A DNA stretch of 64,000 nucleotides, taken from Brucella daejeonensis. Its GTDB lineage: Bacteria; Pseudomonadota; Alphaproteobacteria; Rhizobiales; Rhizobiaceae. Below, piece by piece: positions 55,501 through 64,000 of this stretch (positions are counted from its first letter, which is position 1; every line of letters starts with the position of its first letter). The DNA lies in NCBI RefSeq assembly GCF_014199265.1, contig NZ_JACIJG010000004.1, positions 62,001 to 126,000 of the forward strand, in the 5' to 3' direction. Position numbers and translations under genes: made by a program. The notes under the pieces are model-generated. The model was not told where the DNA came from, searched no databases, and saw only the letters and a program-made list of their open reading frames with translations.

Positions 55501-55896
55501 GTTGTACGCTGGCAAAGAACGACTTGACGTTTGTTAAACCGTTTCGCATGTTGGTTGCGCGGCATTGAGAATGCTGAAATGCAAGGAATCGCGCCAATAT
55601 CTTGATTTCAAGGCGTAAGTTCCAGACGTGAATATACCGATGAAGCCCGGTATCCTTTATTGGCTTCAGGCACTTCCATGCCGCTCAGTCGGGTCCGGGG
55701 AGGGGTTTTCCGGCCTATCCTGCGCATGTGCCTGCCGACAATCGCGGCTCGCGGTCTGACGGTAGCCAGCGCAAACTATGGAGCGTGTTTCGATCTGTTT
55801 GCAACAGACCGGCGCTCCAGTTGTCTGATTGGCCGCGCATTTTTTCCGAAAACCGTTCCACATTTTTCGGGATGCGCTCAATGGGAGTTGGCCTTT
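55501..55896 (+). promoter_or_regulatory. Leader region before hppA
   Basis: This 396-base stretch carries no convincing gene. The hppA frame stays open from 55660, but this head lacks the first membrane helix expected at the start of H+-PPases, so I treat it as leader. CTTGAC at 55523 could be a -35 element. Confidence 0.35.
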
Positions 55897-58053
55897 ATGC
55901 AAATGGGAGTGGCAGTCTTACTTCTCGTTATTGCCTGCGGTGTGCTTTCCGTCCTTTTCGCCATATGGGCGATCCGCTCGGTCCTCTCGGCCGATCAGGG
56001 AACACAGCGTATGCAGGAAATCGCTGGCGCCATCCGTGAAGGCGCGTCAGCCTATCTCACAAGACAATATTCCACGATTGCCATCGTCGGCGTCGTTGTT
56101 TTCATCGCCGCCTGGTATCTGCTGTCGCTCAGCGCGGCCATCGGCTTCCTGATCGGCGCGGTCCTGTCGGGCGTTACCGGCTTCATCGGGATGCATGTTT
56201 CGGTCCGCGCCAATGTACGCACCGCGCAGGCCGCTTCGCTCAGCCTCGCGGGCGGACTGGAGCTTGCCTTCAAGTCCGGCGCGATCACCGGCCTTCTGGT
56301 GGCCGGGCTAGCGCTTCTCGGCGTGTCCGTCTATTACTTCATTCTCACCGCATGGCTCGGTTACTCGCCTGCGGACCGCATGGTTATCGATGCGCTCGTG
56401 TCGCTTGGCTTCGGCGCTTCGCTGATTTCGATCTTCGCGCGTCTCGGCGGTGGCATCTTCACCAAGGGGGCGGATGTCGGTGGCGATCTCGTCGGCAAGG
56501 TGGAAGCGGGAATCCCGGAAGACGATCCGCGCAATCCGGCAACCATCGCGGATAATGTGGGCGACAATGTCGGCGATTGCGCGGGCATGGCCGCCGACCT
56601 GTTCGAAACCTATGCCGTGACGGTCGTGGCGACCATGGTTCTGGGCGCGATCTTCTTCAACGGTTCCAACATACTGCCCGCCGTGATGCTCTATCCGCTG
56701 ATGATCTGCGGTGCCTGCGTCATCACCTCGATTGTCGGCACTTTCTTCGTCAAGCTCAGCGTGGACGGCTCCATCATGGGCGCGCTTTACAAGGGCCTGA
56801 TTGCCACGGGCCTGCTTTCCATCGCGGGGCTTGGCATCGCCAATACGCTCACCGTCGGCTGGGGCGAGATTGGAACGGTTGCCGGGAAAAGCATCACTGG
56901 CACCAACCTGTTCTTCTGCGGTCTGATCGGCCTCGTCGTGACCGGCCTGATCGTGGTGATCACCGAATATTATACCGGCACCAACAAGCGCCCGGTCAAT
57001 TCCATCGCGCAGGCCTCCGTCACCGGCCATGGCACCAATGTCATTCAGGGATTGGCCGTCTCGCTGGAATCGACCGCGCTGCCTGCCATCGTCATCGTCG
57101 GCGGCATCATTTCCACCTATCAGCTTGCCGGTCTGTTCGGAACCGCGATTGCAGTTACGGCCATGCTCGGCATTGCGGGCATGATCGTCGCGCTCGATGC
57201 TTTCGGTCCCGTTACGGACAATGCCGGCGGCATTGCCGAAATGGCCGGTCTCGACCCGGAAGTGCGCAAGGCCACCGATGCGCTCGATGCGGTCGGCAAC
57301 ACGACCAAGGCCGTGACCAAGGGCTATGCCATCGGTTCGGCGGGGCTGGGCGCGCTGGTGCTGTTCGCGGCCTATTCCAACGACCTGGCCTATTTCGCCG
57401 CCAATGGCCAGACCTATCCATATTTCGCCGATATGGGGCCTGTCTCCTTCGATCTCTCCAACCCTTATGTGGTTGCGGGGCTGATCTTCGGCGGGCTGAT
57501 CCCCTATCTCTTCGGCGGCATGGCCATGACGGCAGTGGGCCGGGCCGGAGGCGCGGTGGTGCAGGAAGTGCGCCGCCAATTCCGCGAAAAGCCCGGCATC
57601 ATGACCGGCAAGGAACGCCCGGACTATGCGCGCGCGGTCGATCTCCTGACCAGGGCGGCAATCCGCGAGATGATCATCCCGTCGCTTTTGCCGGTCCTGG
57701 CGCCGCTTGTCGTCTATTTCGGCGTGCTGCTTATCTCCGGCTCGAAGGCCGCGGCTTTTGCCGCACTTGGCGCTTCGCTTCTCGGCGTCATCATCAATGG
57801 CCTGTTCGTGGCGATCTCCATGACGTCCGGCGGCGGCGCATGGGATAATGCCAAGAAGAGCTTCGAGGACGGGTTCACCGATGCCGATGGCGTGAAGCAC
57901 CTGAAAGGCTCGGAAGCGCACAAGGCTTCCGTGACCGGCGATACGGTCGGCGATCCCTACAAGGATACGGCAGGCCCTGCCGTCAATCCGGCCATCAAGA
58001 TCACCAATATCGTGGCGCTGCTGCTGCTGGCGGTGCTGGCGCACATGGCCTGA
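55897..58053 (+). CDS. hppA: K+-insensitive membrane-bound H+-translocating pyrophosphatase
   Basis: The 718-residue protein with about 16 membrane helices uses pyrophosphate hydrolysis to pump protons. The PPi site is [30 protein letters not shown], with Asp clusters at [19 protein letters not shown]. The Lys in [10 protein letters not shown] marks the K+-independent class (K+-dependent enzymes have Ala there). ATG 55897 follows GGGAG. The terminator at 58076 follows. In rhizobia the enzyme supports growth in acid or low energy. Confidence 0.95.
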   Translation: MQMGVAVLLLVIACGVLSVLFAIWAIRSVLSADQGTQRMQEIAGAIREGASAYLTRQYSTIAIVGVVVFIAAWYLLSLSAAIGFLIGAVLSGVTGFIGMHVSVRANVRTAQAASLSLAGGLELAFKSGAITGLLVAGLALLGVSVYYFILTAWLGYSPADRMVIDALVSLGFGASLISIFARLGGGIFTKGADVGGDLVGKVEAGIPEDDPRNPATIADNVGDNVGDCAGMAADLFETYAVTVVATMVLGAIFFNGSNILPAVMLYPLMICGACVITSIVGTFFVKLSVDGSIMGALYKGLIATGLLSIAGLGIANTLTVGWGEIGTVAGKSITGTNLFFCGLIGLVVTGLIVVITEYYTGTNKRPVNSIAQASVTGHGTNVIQGLAVSLESTALPAIVIVGGIISTYQLAGLFGTAIAVTAMLGIAGMIVALDAFGPVTDNAGGIAEMAGLDPEVRKATDALDAVGNTTKAVTKGYAIGSAGLGALVLFAAYSNDLAYFAANGQTYPYFADMGPVSFDLSNPYVVAGLIFGGLIPYLFGGMAMTAVGRAGGAVVQEVRRQFREKPGIMTGKERPDYARAVDLLTRAAIREMIIPSLLPVLAPLVVYFGVLLISGSKAAAFAALGASLLGVIINGLFVAISMTSGGGAWDNAKKSFEDGFTDADGVKHLKGSEAHKASVTGDTVGDPYKDTAGPAVNPAIKITNIVALLLLAVLAHMA

Positions 58054-58075
58054 TCGGTTTCCGACCCGAAAAAAG

Positions 58076-58101
58076 AAAACCCGCCGTAAAGGCGGGTTTT
58101 T
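58076..58101. terminator. Terminator after hppA
   Basis: AAACCCGCC-GTAAA-GGCGGGTTT with T5. Lies between convergent genes. Confidence 0.88.
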
Positions 58102-58123
58102 CATTGCAGCCTGTTGCCACCGA

Positions 58124-58663
58124 TCAGTTGCCGGGGCTGCCGGACATGCCCGGCAGCGAGGTCGGGGCCTTGGAAACGCCCTGGATGATCTGGCCGAGGA
58201 AGGTCTGGTCCTTGCCGCCAGTTGGCGTCGTGCGCGACACGAAGTCGAACAGCTTGCCGTCCTTCAGGCCGTAATTTGCGATATGCTCGACCTTGCCGTC
58301 CTTGTCGAAATAGATCGCGAGAATCTGGCGTTCGATGATCTTCGGCTTCATGAACTGCACGGCGCGATAGCGCTTCTGCGAAATATAGTAGAACACTTCA
58401 TTGTCGAAGGTCGCGGTGGTGGACGGCGTGCCAAGCGCCAGAAGCGCCTGTTCGCGGCTGGAGCCGACGGGAACCGAACTCAGTGCGTCCTGATCGAGCA
58501 CGTACCCTTCGGTCAGTGTTTCGGACGGGTTGAGCGTGGATGCGGTGTTGCATCCGGCAAGAGCCACTGAGAAGAGAATTGCCGTGCCCGCGAGAAGGGC
58601 ACGCTGCCCGCGTACGCCAGAGGATGCACTTGGGAAAATTCGCTGCAACAAAGACCTCTCCAT
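58124..58663 (-). CDS. bamE: Outer membrane assembly lipoprotein, BamE/SmpA type
   Basis: The 179-residue lipoprotein has a lipobox (ILFSVALAGC, Cys at about 38) and the SmpA/OmlA fold: VPVGSSREQALLALGTPSTTATFDNEVFYYIS and YRAVQFMKPKIIERQILAIYFDKDGKVEHIANYGL. BamE helps BamA insert outer-membrane beta barrels. ATG 58663 has a weak ribosome site; TTG 58648-58651 with GGAGAGG just before is an alternative. Divergent from the bc1 chaperone gene. Confidence 0.88.
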   Translation of the reverse strand: MERSLLQRIFPSASSGVRGQRALLAGTAILFSVALAGCNTASTLNPSETLTEGYVLDQDALSSVPVGSSREQALLALGTPSTTATFDNEVFYYISQKRYRAVQFMKPKIIERQILAIYFDKDGKVEHIANYGLKDGKLFDFVSRTTPTGGKDQTFLGQIIQGVSKAPTSLPGMSGSPGN

Positions 58664-58752
58664 ACATTCTAATTCAGCGCGGCACTTTCGCCGTCGGGAG
58701 AACTTCGGTAAACCACCTTGCTTATTTATGCAACTGGAACGGTCGTACGGAT

Positions 58753-59340
58753 ATGATTCTCCAACTATTCCGCCGCAAATCGAAAGCAAATCAGGCGATT
58801 GTGCTTCGCGTTTACGAGACGATCGTGGCAGCGGCGCGGCAAAAACGGTTTTATGCACAATTTGATGTGCCCGATACGCCCCTTGGCCGCTATGAGATGC
58901 TCTCGCTGCATATTTTCCTCGCGCTGCACCGCATGAGAGGGGAAAATGCAGCGCTTGCCGATCTTGCGCAGGAAATTGCCGACGAGTTCTTCAAGGATGT
59001 GGATCACTCGCTACGCGAACTTGGCATCGGCGATCAGGGCGTGCCGAAGCGCATGAAGAAGCTTGCGCGCATGTTCTATGGCCGCGTTGCGGCCTATGGC
59101 GAGGCTCTGGATGCAGACGATCCGGCAGCGCTTGCCGCCGCGCTGACACGAAATATCCGCCCGGACCTCGAATTCTGGCCACATGCTCGCTATTTAAGTG
59201 AATATGTTCTGGCCTGCCGCGACTGTCTGCAAAAAATCGCCGACGATGCTTTGGCGGCGGGCGACATTTCCTATATGGATGCCGGGCAGGTTGGTTTTGC
59301 GCCAACGAACAATGCTGAAGAGGCCAATGAGAATGACTGA
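58753..59340 (+). CDS. Ubiquinol-cytochrome c chaperone-like (CBP3/UQCC1 family) protein
   Basis: The 195-residue protein begins MILQLFRRKSKANQAIVLRV and has the helical body with HIFLALHRMRGENAALADLA and MKKLARMFYGRVAAYGEALD, matching the bacterial ubiquinol-cytochrome C chaperone family related to mitochondrial CBP3, which helps make cytochrome b. The start is 58753 by conservation. Its last codons overlap the DUF177 start by eight bases. Confidence 0.85.
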   Translation: MILQLFRRKSKANQAIVLRVYETIVAAARQKRFYAQFDVPDTPLGRYEMLSLHIFLALHRMRGENAALADLAQEIADEFFKDVDHSLRELGIGDQGVPKRMKKLARMFYGRVAAYGEALDADDPAALAAALTRNIRPDLEFWPHARYLSEYVLACRDCLQKIADDALAAGDISYMDAGQVGFAPTNNAEEANEND

Positions 59341-59890
59341 CAGACCGGCGCTCACCTATCCCGTTCCGGTTCTTCACCTGCCGCAAAAGGGTGTCACGGT
59401 GAAAATCGGGACCGACGAGAAGGAACGCGCAGCGCTCGCCAGGGATCACGCGCTTGAGGCGGTAAACACGTTCTCGGCTGAATTTCTGCTGACGCCGTGG
59501 AAAAAGGACGGCATCCGGGTGCGCGGCCGCATCGACGCGGAAATCGTGCAGTCTTGCGTGGTGACGCTGGAGCCGTTGACCAACACGATTGCCGAGGAGA
59601 TCGACACGGTCTTCGTGCCGGAAAATTCGCGGCTCGCCCGGATAGAGCTTGATGACAGCGGCGAAATGCTGCTCGATGCGGAAGGCGCGGACATTCCCGA
59701 AACCTTTGTCGGAGACAGAATCGATGTCGGTGCGATTGCAGAGGAATTCTTCGATCTCGCCATCGATCCCTATCCCCGCAAGCCGAGATTGCCGGACGAA
59801 AGCGAGCCGAAGATTTTCGGCGATGACGGTGCGGAAGAAAAGCCCGTTTCGCCATTCGCCAAGCTTTCTGAATGGCAGAAGAAGTCGTAA
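59333..59890 (+). CDS. DUF177 (YceD-like) protein
   Basis: The 185-residue protein fits DUF177: it has ALTYPVPVLHLPQKGVTVKI at the start and a middle segment RGRIDAEIVQSCVVTLEPLT with the single conserved Cys, then DPYPRKPRLPDESEPK. YceD/DUF177 genes usually precede rpmF-plsX in bacteria. Here rpmF is absent between it and plsX. It overlaps the upstream gene by eight bases and lies 117 bases before plsX. Confidence 0.87.
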   Translation: MTDRPALTYPVPVLHLPQKGVTVKIGTDEKERAALARDHALEAVNTFSAEFLLTPWKKDGIRVRGRIDAEIVQSCVVTLEPLTNTIAEEIDTVFVPENSRLARIELDDSGEMLLDAEGADIPETFVGDRIDVGAIAEEFFDLAIDPYPRKPRLPDESEPKIFGDDGAEEKPVSPFAKLSEWQKKS

Positions 59891-60007
59891 TTCACAGCGG
59901 GTTTATCAGAATTTGGTTGTGCGACGACGCAAAAACACTATTTTCGCCGAAAACCTGTCTGTTGCAAAAGCAGCGCAGGGACAGGGATCGCACAGGAATA
60001 ATCAAGA

Positions 60008-61066
60008 GTGATCAAAATTTCGATTGACGCCATGGGCGGTGATTTCGGCCCGGAAGTGGTCATCCCCGGCGCGGCGAAGGCGCTTGAGCGTCATCCTGAC
60101 ATCCGCTTCATCTTCTTCGGTCTCCCCGCTCAGGTGGAGCCGGTGCTGGCACGCTATCCGAAACTGAAGGCTGCATCGGAGTTCCGCGCCAGCCAGGTGG
60201 CCATCAGCATGGACGACAAGCCGAGCCAGGCCCTGCGCGCCGGACGCGGCAAATCTTCCATGTGGCAGGCCATCGAGGCGGTGAAGACCGGCGATGCCGA
60301 TGTCTGCGTTTCGGCGGGCAATACCGGCGCGCTGATGGCCATGTCCAAATTCTGCCTGCGCATGATGTCGGATGTCGAGCGTCCGGCAATCGCCGGTATA
60401 TGGCCGACACTGCGCGGCGAGAGCATCGTGCTCGACATTGGCGCCACCATCGGCGCGGATGCCCGCCAGCTTGTCGATTACGCCGTCATGGGCGCGGGCA
60501 TGGCGCGGGCATTGTTCGAAGTGCGCAAGCCGACGGTCGGCCTGCTGAATGTCGGTACGGAAGAAGTGAAGGGCCTCGACGAGATCAAGGAAGCGGGCCA
60601 GATTCTGCGCGACACACCGCTGGCAGGACTGGAATATGCCGGTTTCGTGGAAGGCAACGATATCGGCAAGGGCACCGTGGATGTTGTCGTGACCGAGGGT
60701 TTCACCGGCAATATCGCGCTCAAGACCGCCGAAGGCACTGCCCGCCAGATGGCAACGATGCTGCGTCAGGCCATGAGCCGCACGCTGCTTGCCAAGATCG
60801 GCTACGTTTTCGCCAAAGGCGCTTTCGACCGCCTGCGCGAGAAAATGGACCCGAACAAGGTCAATGGCGGCGTCTTTCTGGGTTTGAGCGGCGTGGTCAT
60901 CAAAAGCCATGGCGGCGCGAACGCCGAGGGCTTCTGTTCGGCAGTGGAAGTTGGCTATGACATGGTGAGAAATCGCCTTCTGGAAAAGATCGAGGCCGAT
61001 CTGGCTCATTTCCACCACAGTCATCCGCATGTTTCGTCCAATGAGGGCGGGGCAGCGGCGAAGTAA
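60008..61066 (+). CDS. plsX: Phosphate acyltransferase PlsX
   Basis: The 352-residue enzyme makes acyl-phosphate from acyl-ACP for phospholipid synthesis. Characteristic segments are [40 protein letters not shown] text near residue 90, and [20 protein letters not shown] at the C-terminus. It starts with GTG at 60008. plsX-fabH order is standard; 188 bases with repeats separate them. Confidence 0.95.
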   Translation: MIKISIDAMGGDFGPEVVIPGAAKALERHPDIRFIFFGLPAQVEPVLARYPKLKAASEFRASQVAISMDDKPSQALRAGRGKSSMWQAIEAVKTGDADVCVSAGNTGALMAMSKFCLRMMSDVERPAIAGIWPTLRGESIVLDIGATIGADARQLVDYAVMGAGMARALFEVRKPTVGLLNVGTEEVKGLDEIKEAGQILRDTPLAGLEYAGFVEGNDIGKGTVDVVVTEGFTGNIALKTAEGTARQMATMLRQAMSRTLLAKIGYVFAKGAFDRLREKMDPNKVNGGVFLGLSGVVIKSHGGANAEGFCSAVEVGYDMVRNRLLEKIEADLAHFHHSHPHVSSNEGGAAAK

Positions 61067-61080
61067 CTTTTTGCCAGCGG

Positions 61081-61126
61081 AGCATTTCCAGCAAAAGTGT
61101 GAAGCGGTTTTGCGTCGGATAATGCG
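61081..61126. repeat. Dispersed palindrome, GCAAAA...TTTTGC family
   Basis: GCATTT (outer), GCAAAAGTGTGAAGCGGTTT and GC, then ATAATGC. Best-preserved copy in the window; compare 4510-4553 and 43978-44023. Confidence 0.75.
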
Positions 61127-61141
61127 ACAAACAAATAAATA

Positions 61142-61178
61142 GAGCGGTTCCGACGATTCCGTTTGACCGGAACCGCTC
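61142..61178. repeat. Hairpin element, GAGCGGTTCCG arms
   Basis: GAGCGGTTCCG (61142-61152) and CGGAACCGCTC (61168-61178) pair perfectly around a 15-base loop. It lies between plsX and fabH beside another repeat and may end or stabilise the plsX transcript. Confidence 0.65.
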
Positions 61179-61254
61179 CGGGTTGAGCCAGAATTCGCGA
61201 CCGTGCGGGGAAGTCTCCGTCGCAGTGATCGCATAAGAGGACAGGAAATAAGAG

Positions 61255-62226
61255 ATGATAAGATCTGTCGTGCGGGGTATCGGTTCGGCATTGCCGAAGC
61301 GGGTCATGAAGAATACCGACTTCGAAGGTATCGTTGAAACCTCGGACGAGTGGATCGTGCAGCGCACGGGCATCCGCGAACGCCACATCGCCAGTGACGG
61401 CGAAACCACGGTTTCGCTCGGCGCGGCGGCAGCGCGCGCGGCAATCGAAAACGCCGGTTTGCAGCCGGAAGATATTGATCTCGTTCTTCTGGCGACCTCC
61501 ACGCCGAACAATACGTTTCCGGCAAGTTCTGTGGAAATCCAGCGCGAGCTTGGCATCACCAGAGGCTTTGCCTTCGACATGCAGGCCGTCTGTAGCGGCT
61601 TCATCTACGCGCTCACGACCGCGGACCTCTATATCCGCGGTGGCATGGCCAGACGCGTTCTGGTCATCGGTGCCGAAACCTTCTCACGCATCCTCGACTG
61701 GACCGACCGCACCACCTGCGTCCTGTTCGGCGACGGTGCGGGCGCGCTGGTTCTCGAAGCGGCGGAAGGCAACGGCCTGACCTCGGATCGCGGCGTTCTG
61801 GCCGCCAATCTGCGTTCGGACGGCAATCACAAGGAAAAGCTCTATGTCGACGGCGGTCCGTCGACCACGCAGACTGTCGGACATCTGCGCATGGAAGGCC
61901 GGGAAGTCTTCAAACATGCCGTCGGCATGATTACCGACGTGATCGAGGCTTCCTTCGCGGAAACCGGCCTGACCGCCGAGGATATCGACTGGTTCGTCCC
62001 GCATCAGGCCAATAAACGCATCATCGACGCGTCTGCCAGAAAGCTGAACATTGCCGAAGACAAGGTTGTCATCACCGTTGACCGCCACGGCAATACGTCC
62101 GCCGCATCGGTTCCGCTGGCGCTTGCGACCGCCGTCGCCGATGGCCGCATCAAGAAGGGCGACCTCGTTCTGCTCGAAGCGATGGGCGGCGGATTTACCT
62201 GGGGCGCGGTCCTGCTGCGCTGGTAG
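61255..62226 (+). CDS. fabH: Beta-ketoacyl-ACP synthase III
   Basis: The 323-residue enzyme starts fatty acid synthesis by joining acetyl-CoA and malonyl-ACP. Catalytic Cys is in [13 protein letters not shown], His in [13 protein letters not shown] and Asn in [19 protein letters not shown] precedes ATG 61255. A perfect 17-bp terminator follows. Confidence 0.96.
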   Translation: MIRSVVRGIGSALPKRVMKNTDFEGIVETSDEWIVQRTGIRERHIASDGETTVSLGAAAARAAIENAGLQPEDIDLVLLATSTPNNTFPASSVEIQRELGITRGFAFDMQAVCSGFIYALTTADLYIRGGMARRVLVIGAETFSRILDWTDRTTCVLFGDGAGALVLEAAEGNGLTSDRGVLAANLRSDGNHKEKLYVDGGPSTTQTVGHLRMEGREVFKHAVGMITDVIEASFAETGLTAEDIDWFVPHQANKRIIDASARKLNIAEDKVVITVDRHGNTSAASVPLALATAVADGRIKKGDLVLLEAMGGGFTWGAVLLRW

Positions 62227-62253
62227 GGTCCATCCGCCCCGGCTACATGCACG

Positions 62254-62291
62254 AAAAGGCGAAGGAAATGGACACATTTCCTTCGCCTTTT
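62254..62291. terminator. Strong hairpin after fabH
   Basis: AAAAGGCGAAGGAAATG and CATTTCCTTCGCCTTTT form a perfect 17-bp stem with a GACA loop and a T-tail. It isolates ihfA from fabH. Confidence 0.88.
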
Positions 62292-62472
62292 CTCCTTGCA
62301 TCCAAACGGATGGCCTCAAACCAATTTCACCAAATTGACAGGTACTGACCTTAAGCAACAAATTTGATCCGCCGCGATGGAACTCGCGGCTTGACCGTTA
62401 CGCTTTTATTTGTGTAACGTCCTGTCACGTAAGGATATTATCTGTTCAAACGCTAACCAGGCAGGTTCGGTC

Positions 62473-62796
62473 ATGGGAGGTAAGACGGTCACGCGAGCTG
62501 ATCTGGCAGAGGCTGTCTACCGTAAGGTAGGCCTTTCCAGAACGGAGTCGGCGGCTTTGGTCGAGATGATCCTCGATGAAGTCTGTGACGCAATCGTCAA
62601 CGGTGAAACGGTGAAATTGTCGTCTTTCGCGACATTTCAGGTTCGCGACAAGAACGAGCGCATTGGCCGCAACCCGAAAACGGGCGAGGAGGTTCCGATT
62701 CTTCCTCGCCGTGTGATGACGTTCAAGGCTTCGAACGTCCTCAAACAGCGCATTCTGCAAGAGCACCAGAAGCGCGAAGCCGGCAAGCAGAAATAA
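62473..62796 (+). CDS. ihfA: Integration host factor subunit alpha
   Basis: The 107-residue DNA-bending protein starts [20 protein letters not shown] and has the beta-arm [19 protein letters not shown] 62473 is used; a frame open to 62410 has no support. It lies between fabH and the merR-like gene, the usual order in the family. Inverted CGTTAC/GTAACG arms (62395-62418) upstream could be part of its promoter. Confidence 0.95.
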   Translation: MGGKTVTRADLAEAVYRKVGLSRTESAALVEMILDEVCDAIVNGETVKLSSFATFQVRDKNERIGRNPKTGEEVPILPRRVMTFKASNVLKQRILQEHQKREAGKQK

Positions 62797-63310
62797 TCGC
62801 AAATGCTGTCCTTTCGGGCGGCATTTTCTTTTTGACCGCGTTCGACATTTTCGATTCGCGCCTTTTCGGTCGGGTTACCCAATGCTGGCGGTAATTCGGT
62901 TACGTCCTTTCATGGCAGTGTGAACTGAGCCGGTGCTGTTTCGCCAGACCGGTTTGCTCGATTGGCGGCGCAACTCCGTGCGGCATCCGCCGTCTTGTGT
63001 GAAGGGATGCTTATAAAGCTCTGATATTATATAATAGGTGTGGTGAGGCGAATCGCTTCGCCGGTATTGTTTTCCGGACAGCCAGGGGCTTTCTGGAGAG
63101 AGTTTTTGTGTTAAACGCCGTCCGGTTTTGAATGACGTTTAAGCCGTGCCTCGCACGCCGGAGATTTTTAACTCCCGTCTTTTAAAATCCGTTGGTGACA
63201 AATGCCTTTCGTGTTGCGGATGCGTTCGCGTGGGCAGTGAGTTTGAACTATCTGGACAGGCGAGGCTGCGCCGCGCTGGCGAAGCCCGAACCACTGGAAA
63301 GGGCAAGTGG
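62797..63310. other. Intergenic region before the MerR-like gene
   Basis: Of these 514 bases no separate gene is supported. The MerR-like frame is open from 63146, but the extra 55 residues are not like the family. It holds an AT-rich patch (63018-63045) that could be a promoter. Confidence 0.35.
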
Positions 63311-63850
63311 ATGGACAAGAGCCCTGATGCATTCAGGACGATCAGTGAAGTGGCGGAGGCCCTCGATCTTCCGCAGCACGTGCTGCGTTTCTGGGAAACG
63401 CGCTTCACCCAGATCAAGCCCATGAAACGCGGCGGCGGCCGCCGCTATTATCGCCCGCTCGATGTGGAGCTGCTCAAGGGCATCCGCCATCTGCTCTACG
63501 ATCAGGGCTACACGATCAAGGGTGTGCAGCGCCTGCTGCGCGAGAACAATGCGCAGTTCATCATCGCGCTTGGGAATGGCGATGTTCAGGCCATGGAGGC
63601 GATAACCCGTCAGAGACAGGCCGCAGCGGAAAAGCGCACGGCGGAAGAGGCGGCGGACAGCGAAATGGCGCTGCCGAGCGGCATCAAGGCTCCGCAGCCT
63701 GCGCGCAAGCTCTTCGGTCTTCTGAAGGGCGAGGAAGATGGCCCGATCGGTGCGGATGGCAAACGTCCGTCGAAGGACAATCGCTCGCTGTTGCAGGAAG
63801 CGCTGTTCGATCTTCTGGAATGCAAGCGCCTGCTGGATCAGGTGCGCTGA
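63311..63850 (+). CDS. MerR-family transcriptional regulator
   Basis: The 179-residue protein has the MerR DNA-binding domain at its N-terminus ([40 protein letters not shown]) and a C-terminal helical extension without metal-binding cysteines ([20 protein letters not shown]). This is the type that follows ihfA in alphaproteobacteria; targets are unknown. ATG 63311 chosen by the start of conservation. A terminator follows. Confidence 0.88.
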   Translation: MDKSPDAFRTISEVAEALDLPQHVLRFWETRFTQIKPMKRGGGRRYYRPLDVELLKGIRHLLYDQGYTIKGVQRLLRENNAQFIIALGNGDVQAMEAITRQRQAAAEKRTAEEAADSEMALPSGIKAPQPARKLFGLLKGEEDGPIGADGKRPSKDNRSLLQEALFDLLECKRLLDQVR

Positions 63851-63868
63851 CCGGGCTGCAACGAACGT

Positions 63869-63896
63869 AAAAAAGGGAGGCTTCGGCCTCCCTTTT
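63869..63896. terminator. Terminator after the MerR gene
   Basis: AAAGGGAGG-CTTCG-GCCTCCCTTTT with flanking A- and T-runs. Confidence 0.85.
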
Positions 63897-63910
63897 CATT
63901 GTCGCCCAAC

Positions 63911-64000
63911 TCAGTTGGACGAGAGCTTCAAGCCGACAAGACCGGCAAGGATCAGCGTCACGCTGGCGATGCGGAAGAGGGTCGCCGCTTCGCCAAGGAT
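63911..64000 (-). CDS. C-terminus of an SMR-type multidrug efflux protein, cut by window
   Basis: Only the last 29 residues are visible on the minus strand, up to a TGA at 63911-63913. They read ILGEAATLFRIASVTLILAG then LVGLKLSSN, which fits the fourth helix and tail of EmrE/SugE-type small multidrug resistance proteins. Too short to tell subtype. Confidence 0.6.
   Translation of the reverse strand: MLGEAATLFRIASVTLILAGLVGLKLSSN

Noticed and set aside
55660-55896. N-terminal extension of hppA
   Set aside because: The extra 79 residues lack a membrane helix and are not expected in H+-PPases; a good ribosome site lies at 55897.

Overview
The window looks like chromosomal DNA of an alphaproteobacterium of the order Hyphomicrobiales, most probably Brucella (or its close relative Ochrobactrum). 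The reasons are GC-rich codon use, the order nrdR-ribD-ribE-ribH-nusB, the ldtR/ldtP pair, the aapJQMP amino-acid transporter, mitochondrial-type complex I accessory subunits, and dispersed palindromes of the kind described as Bru-RS. The genus is an inference from gene content; no search was run.

Layout. 1-7.9 kb: end of a molybdopterin oxidoreductase, a DUF992 protein, the purM-purN operon, and perM-hdaA followed by a sugar-nucleotide-type epimerase. 7.9-19.6 kb is the accessory-looking part: two SH3 proteins, a frameshifted OafA-type acyltransferase in AT-richer DNA, tRNA-Pro and tRNA-Arg, a HigBA-like toxin-antitoxin pair, a MarR-FUSC efflux unit with a perfect operator-like palindrome, several small secreted or membrane proteins (two of 30 and 32 residues), and a GluR0-like receptor whose selectivity filter is degenerate. 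19.7-26.8 kb: metC, a PAP2 phosphatase and aapJQMP. 26.8-31.4 kb: GNAT, an ArsR/SRPBCC/HxlR/VOC cluster sharing one operator motif, an FAD monooxygenase and an NDUFS6-like zinc protein.

31.6-43.2 kb: the ppk-ppx polyphosphate operon facing rnd across two 8-bp tandem arrays, aspS, an unknown exported protein, parC, and a BrnT-type toxin with a helix-turn-helix partner. 43.2-50.5 kb: bpt, an RDD protein, hemB, an acyl-CoA hydrolase, DUF6163, DUF411, ldtR and ldtP. 50.7-64 kb is core housekeeping: glyA, nrdR-ribD-ribE-ribH-nusB, hppA, bamE, a bc1 chaperone-like gene, a DUF177 gene, plsX-fabH-ihfA-merR, and the tail of an SMR efflux gene.

No CRISPR array, insertion sequence, prophage or rRNA is visible. 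The strongest leads for new biology are the GluR0-like protein, the stop-codon-bearing tandem arrays between ppx and rnd, the three-site HxlR operator system, the very small membrane proteins with palindromes upstream, and the loss of the catalytic DxxH block in the acyltransferase by a one-base shift.
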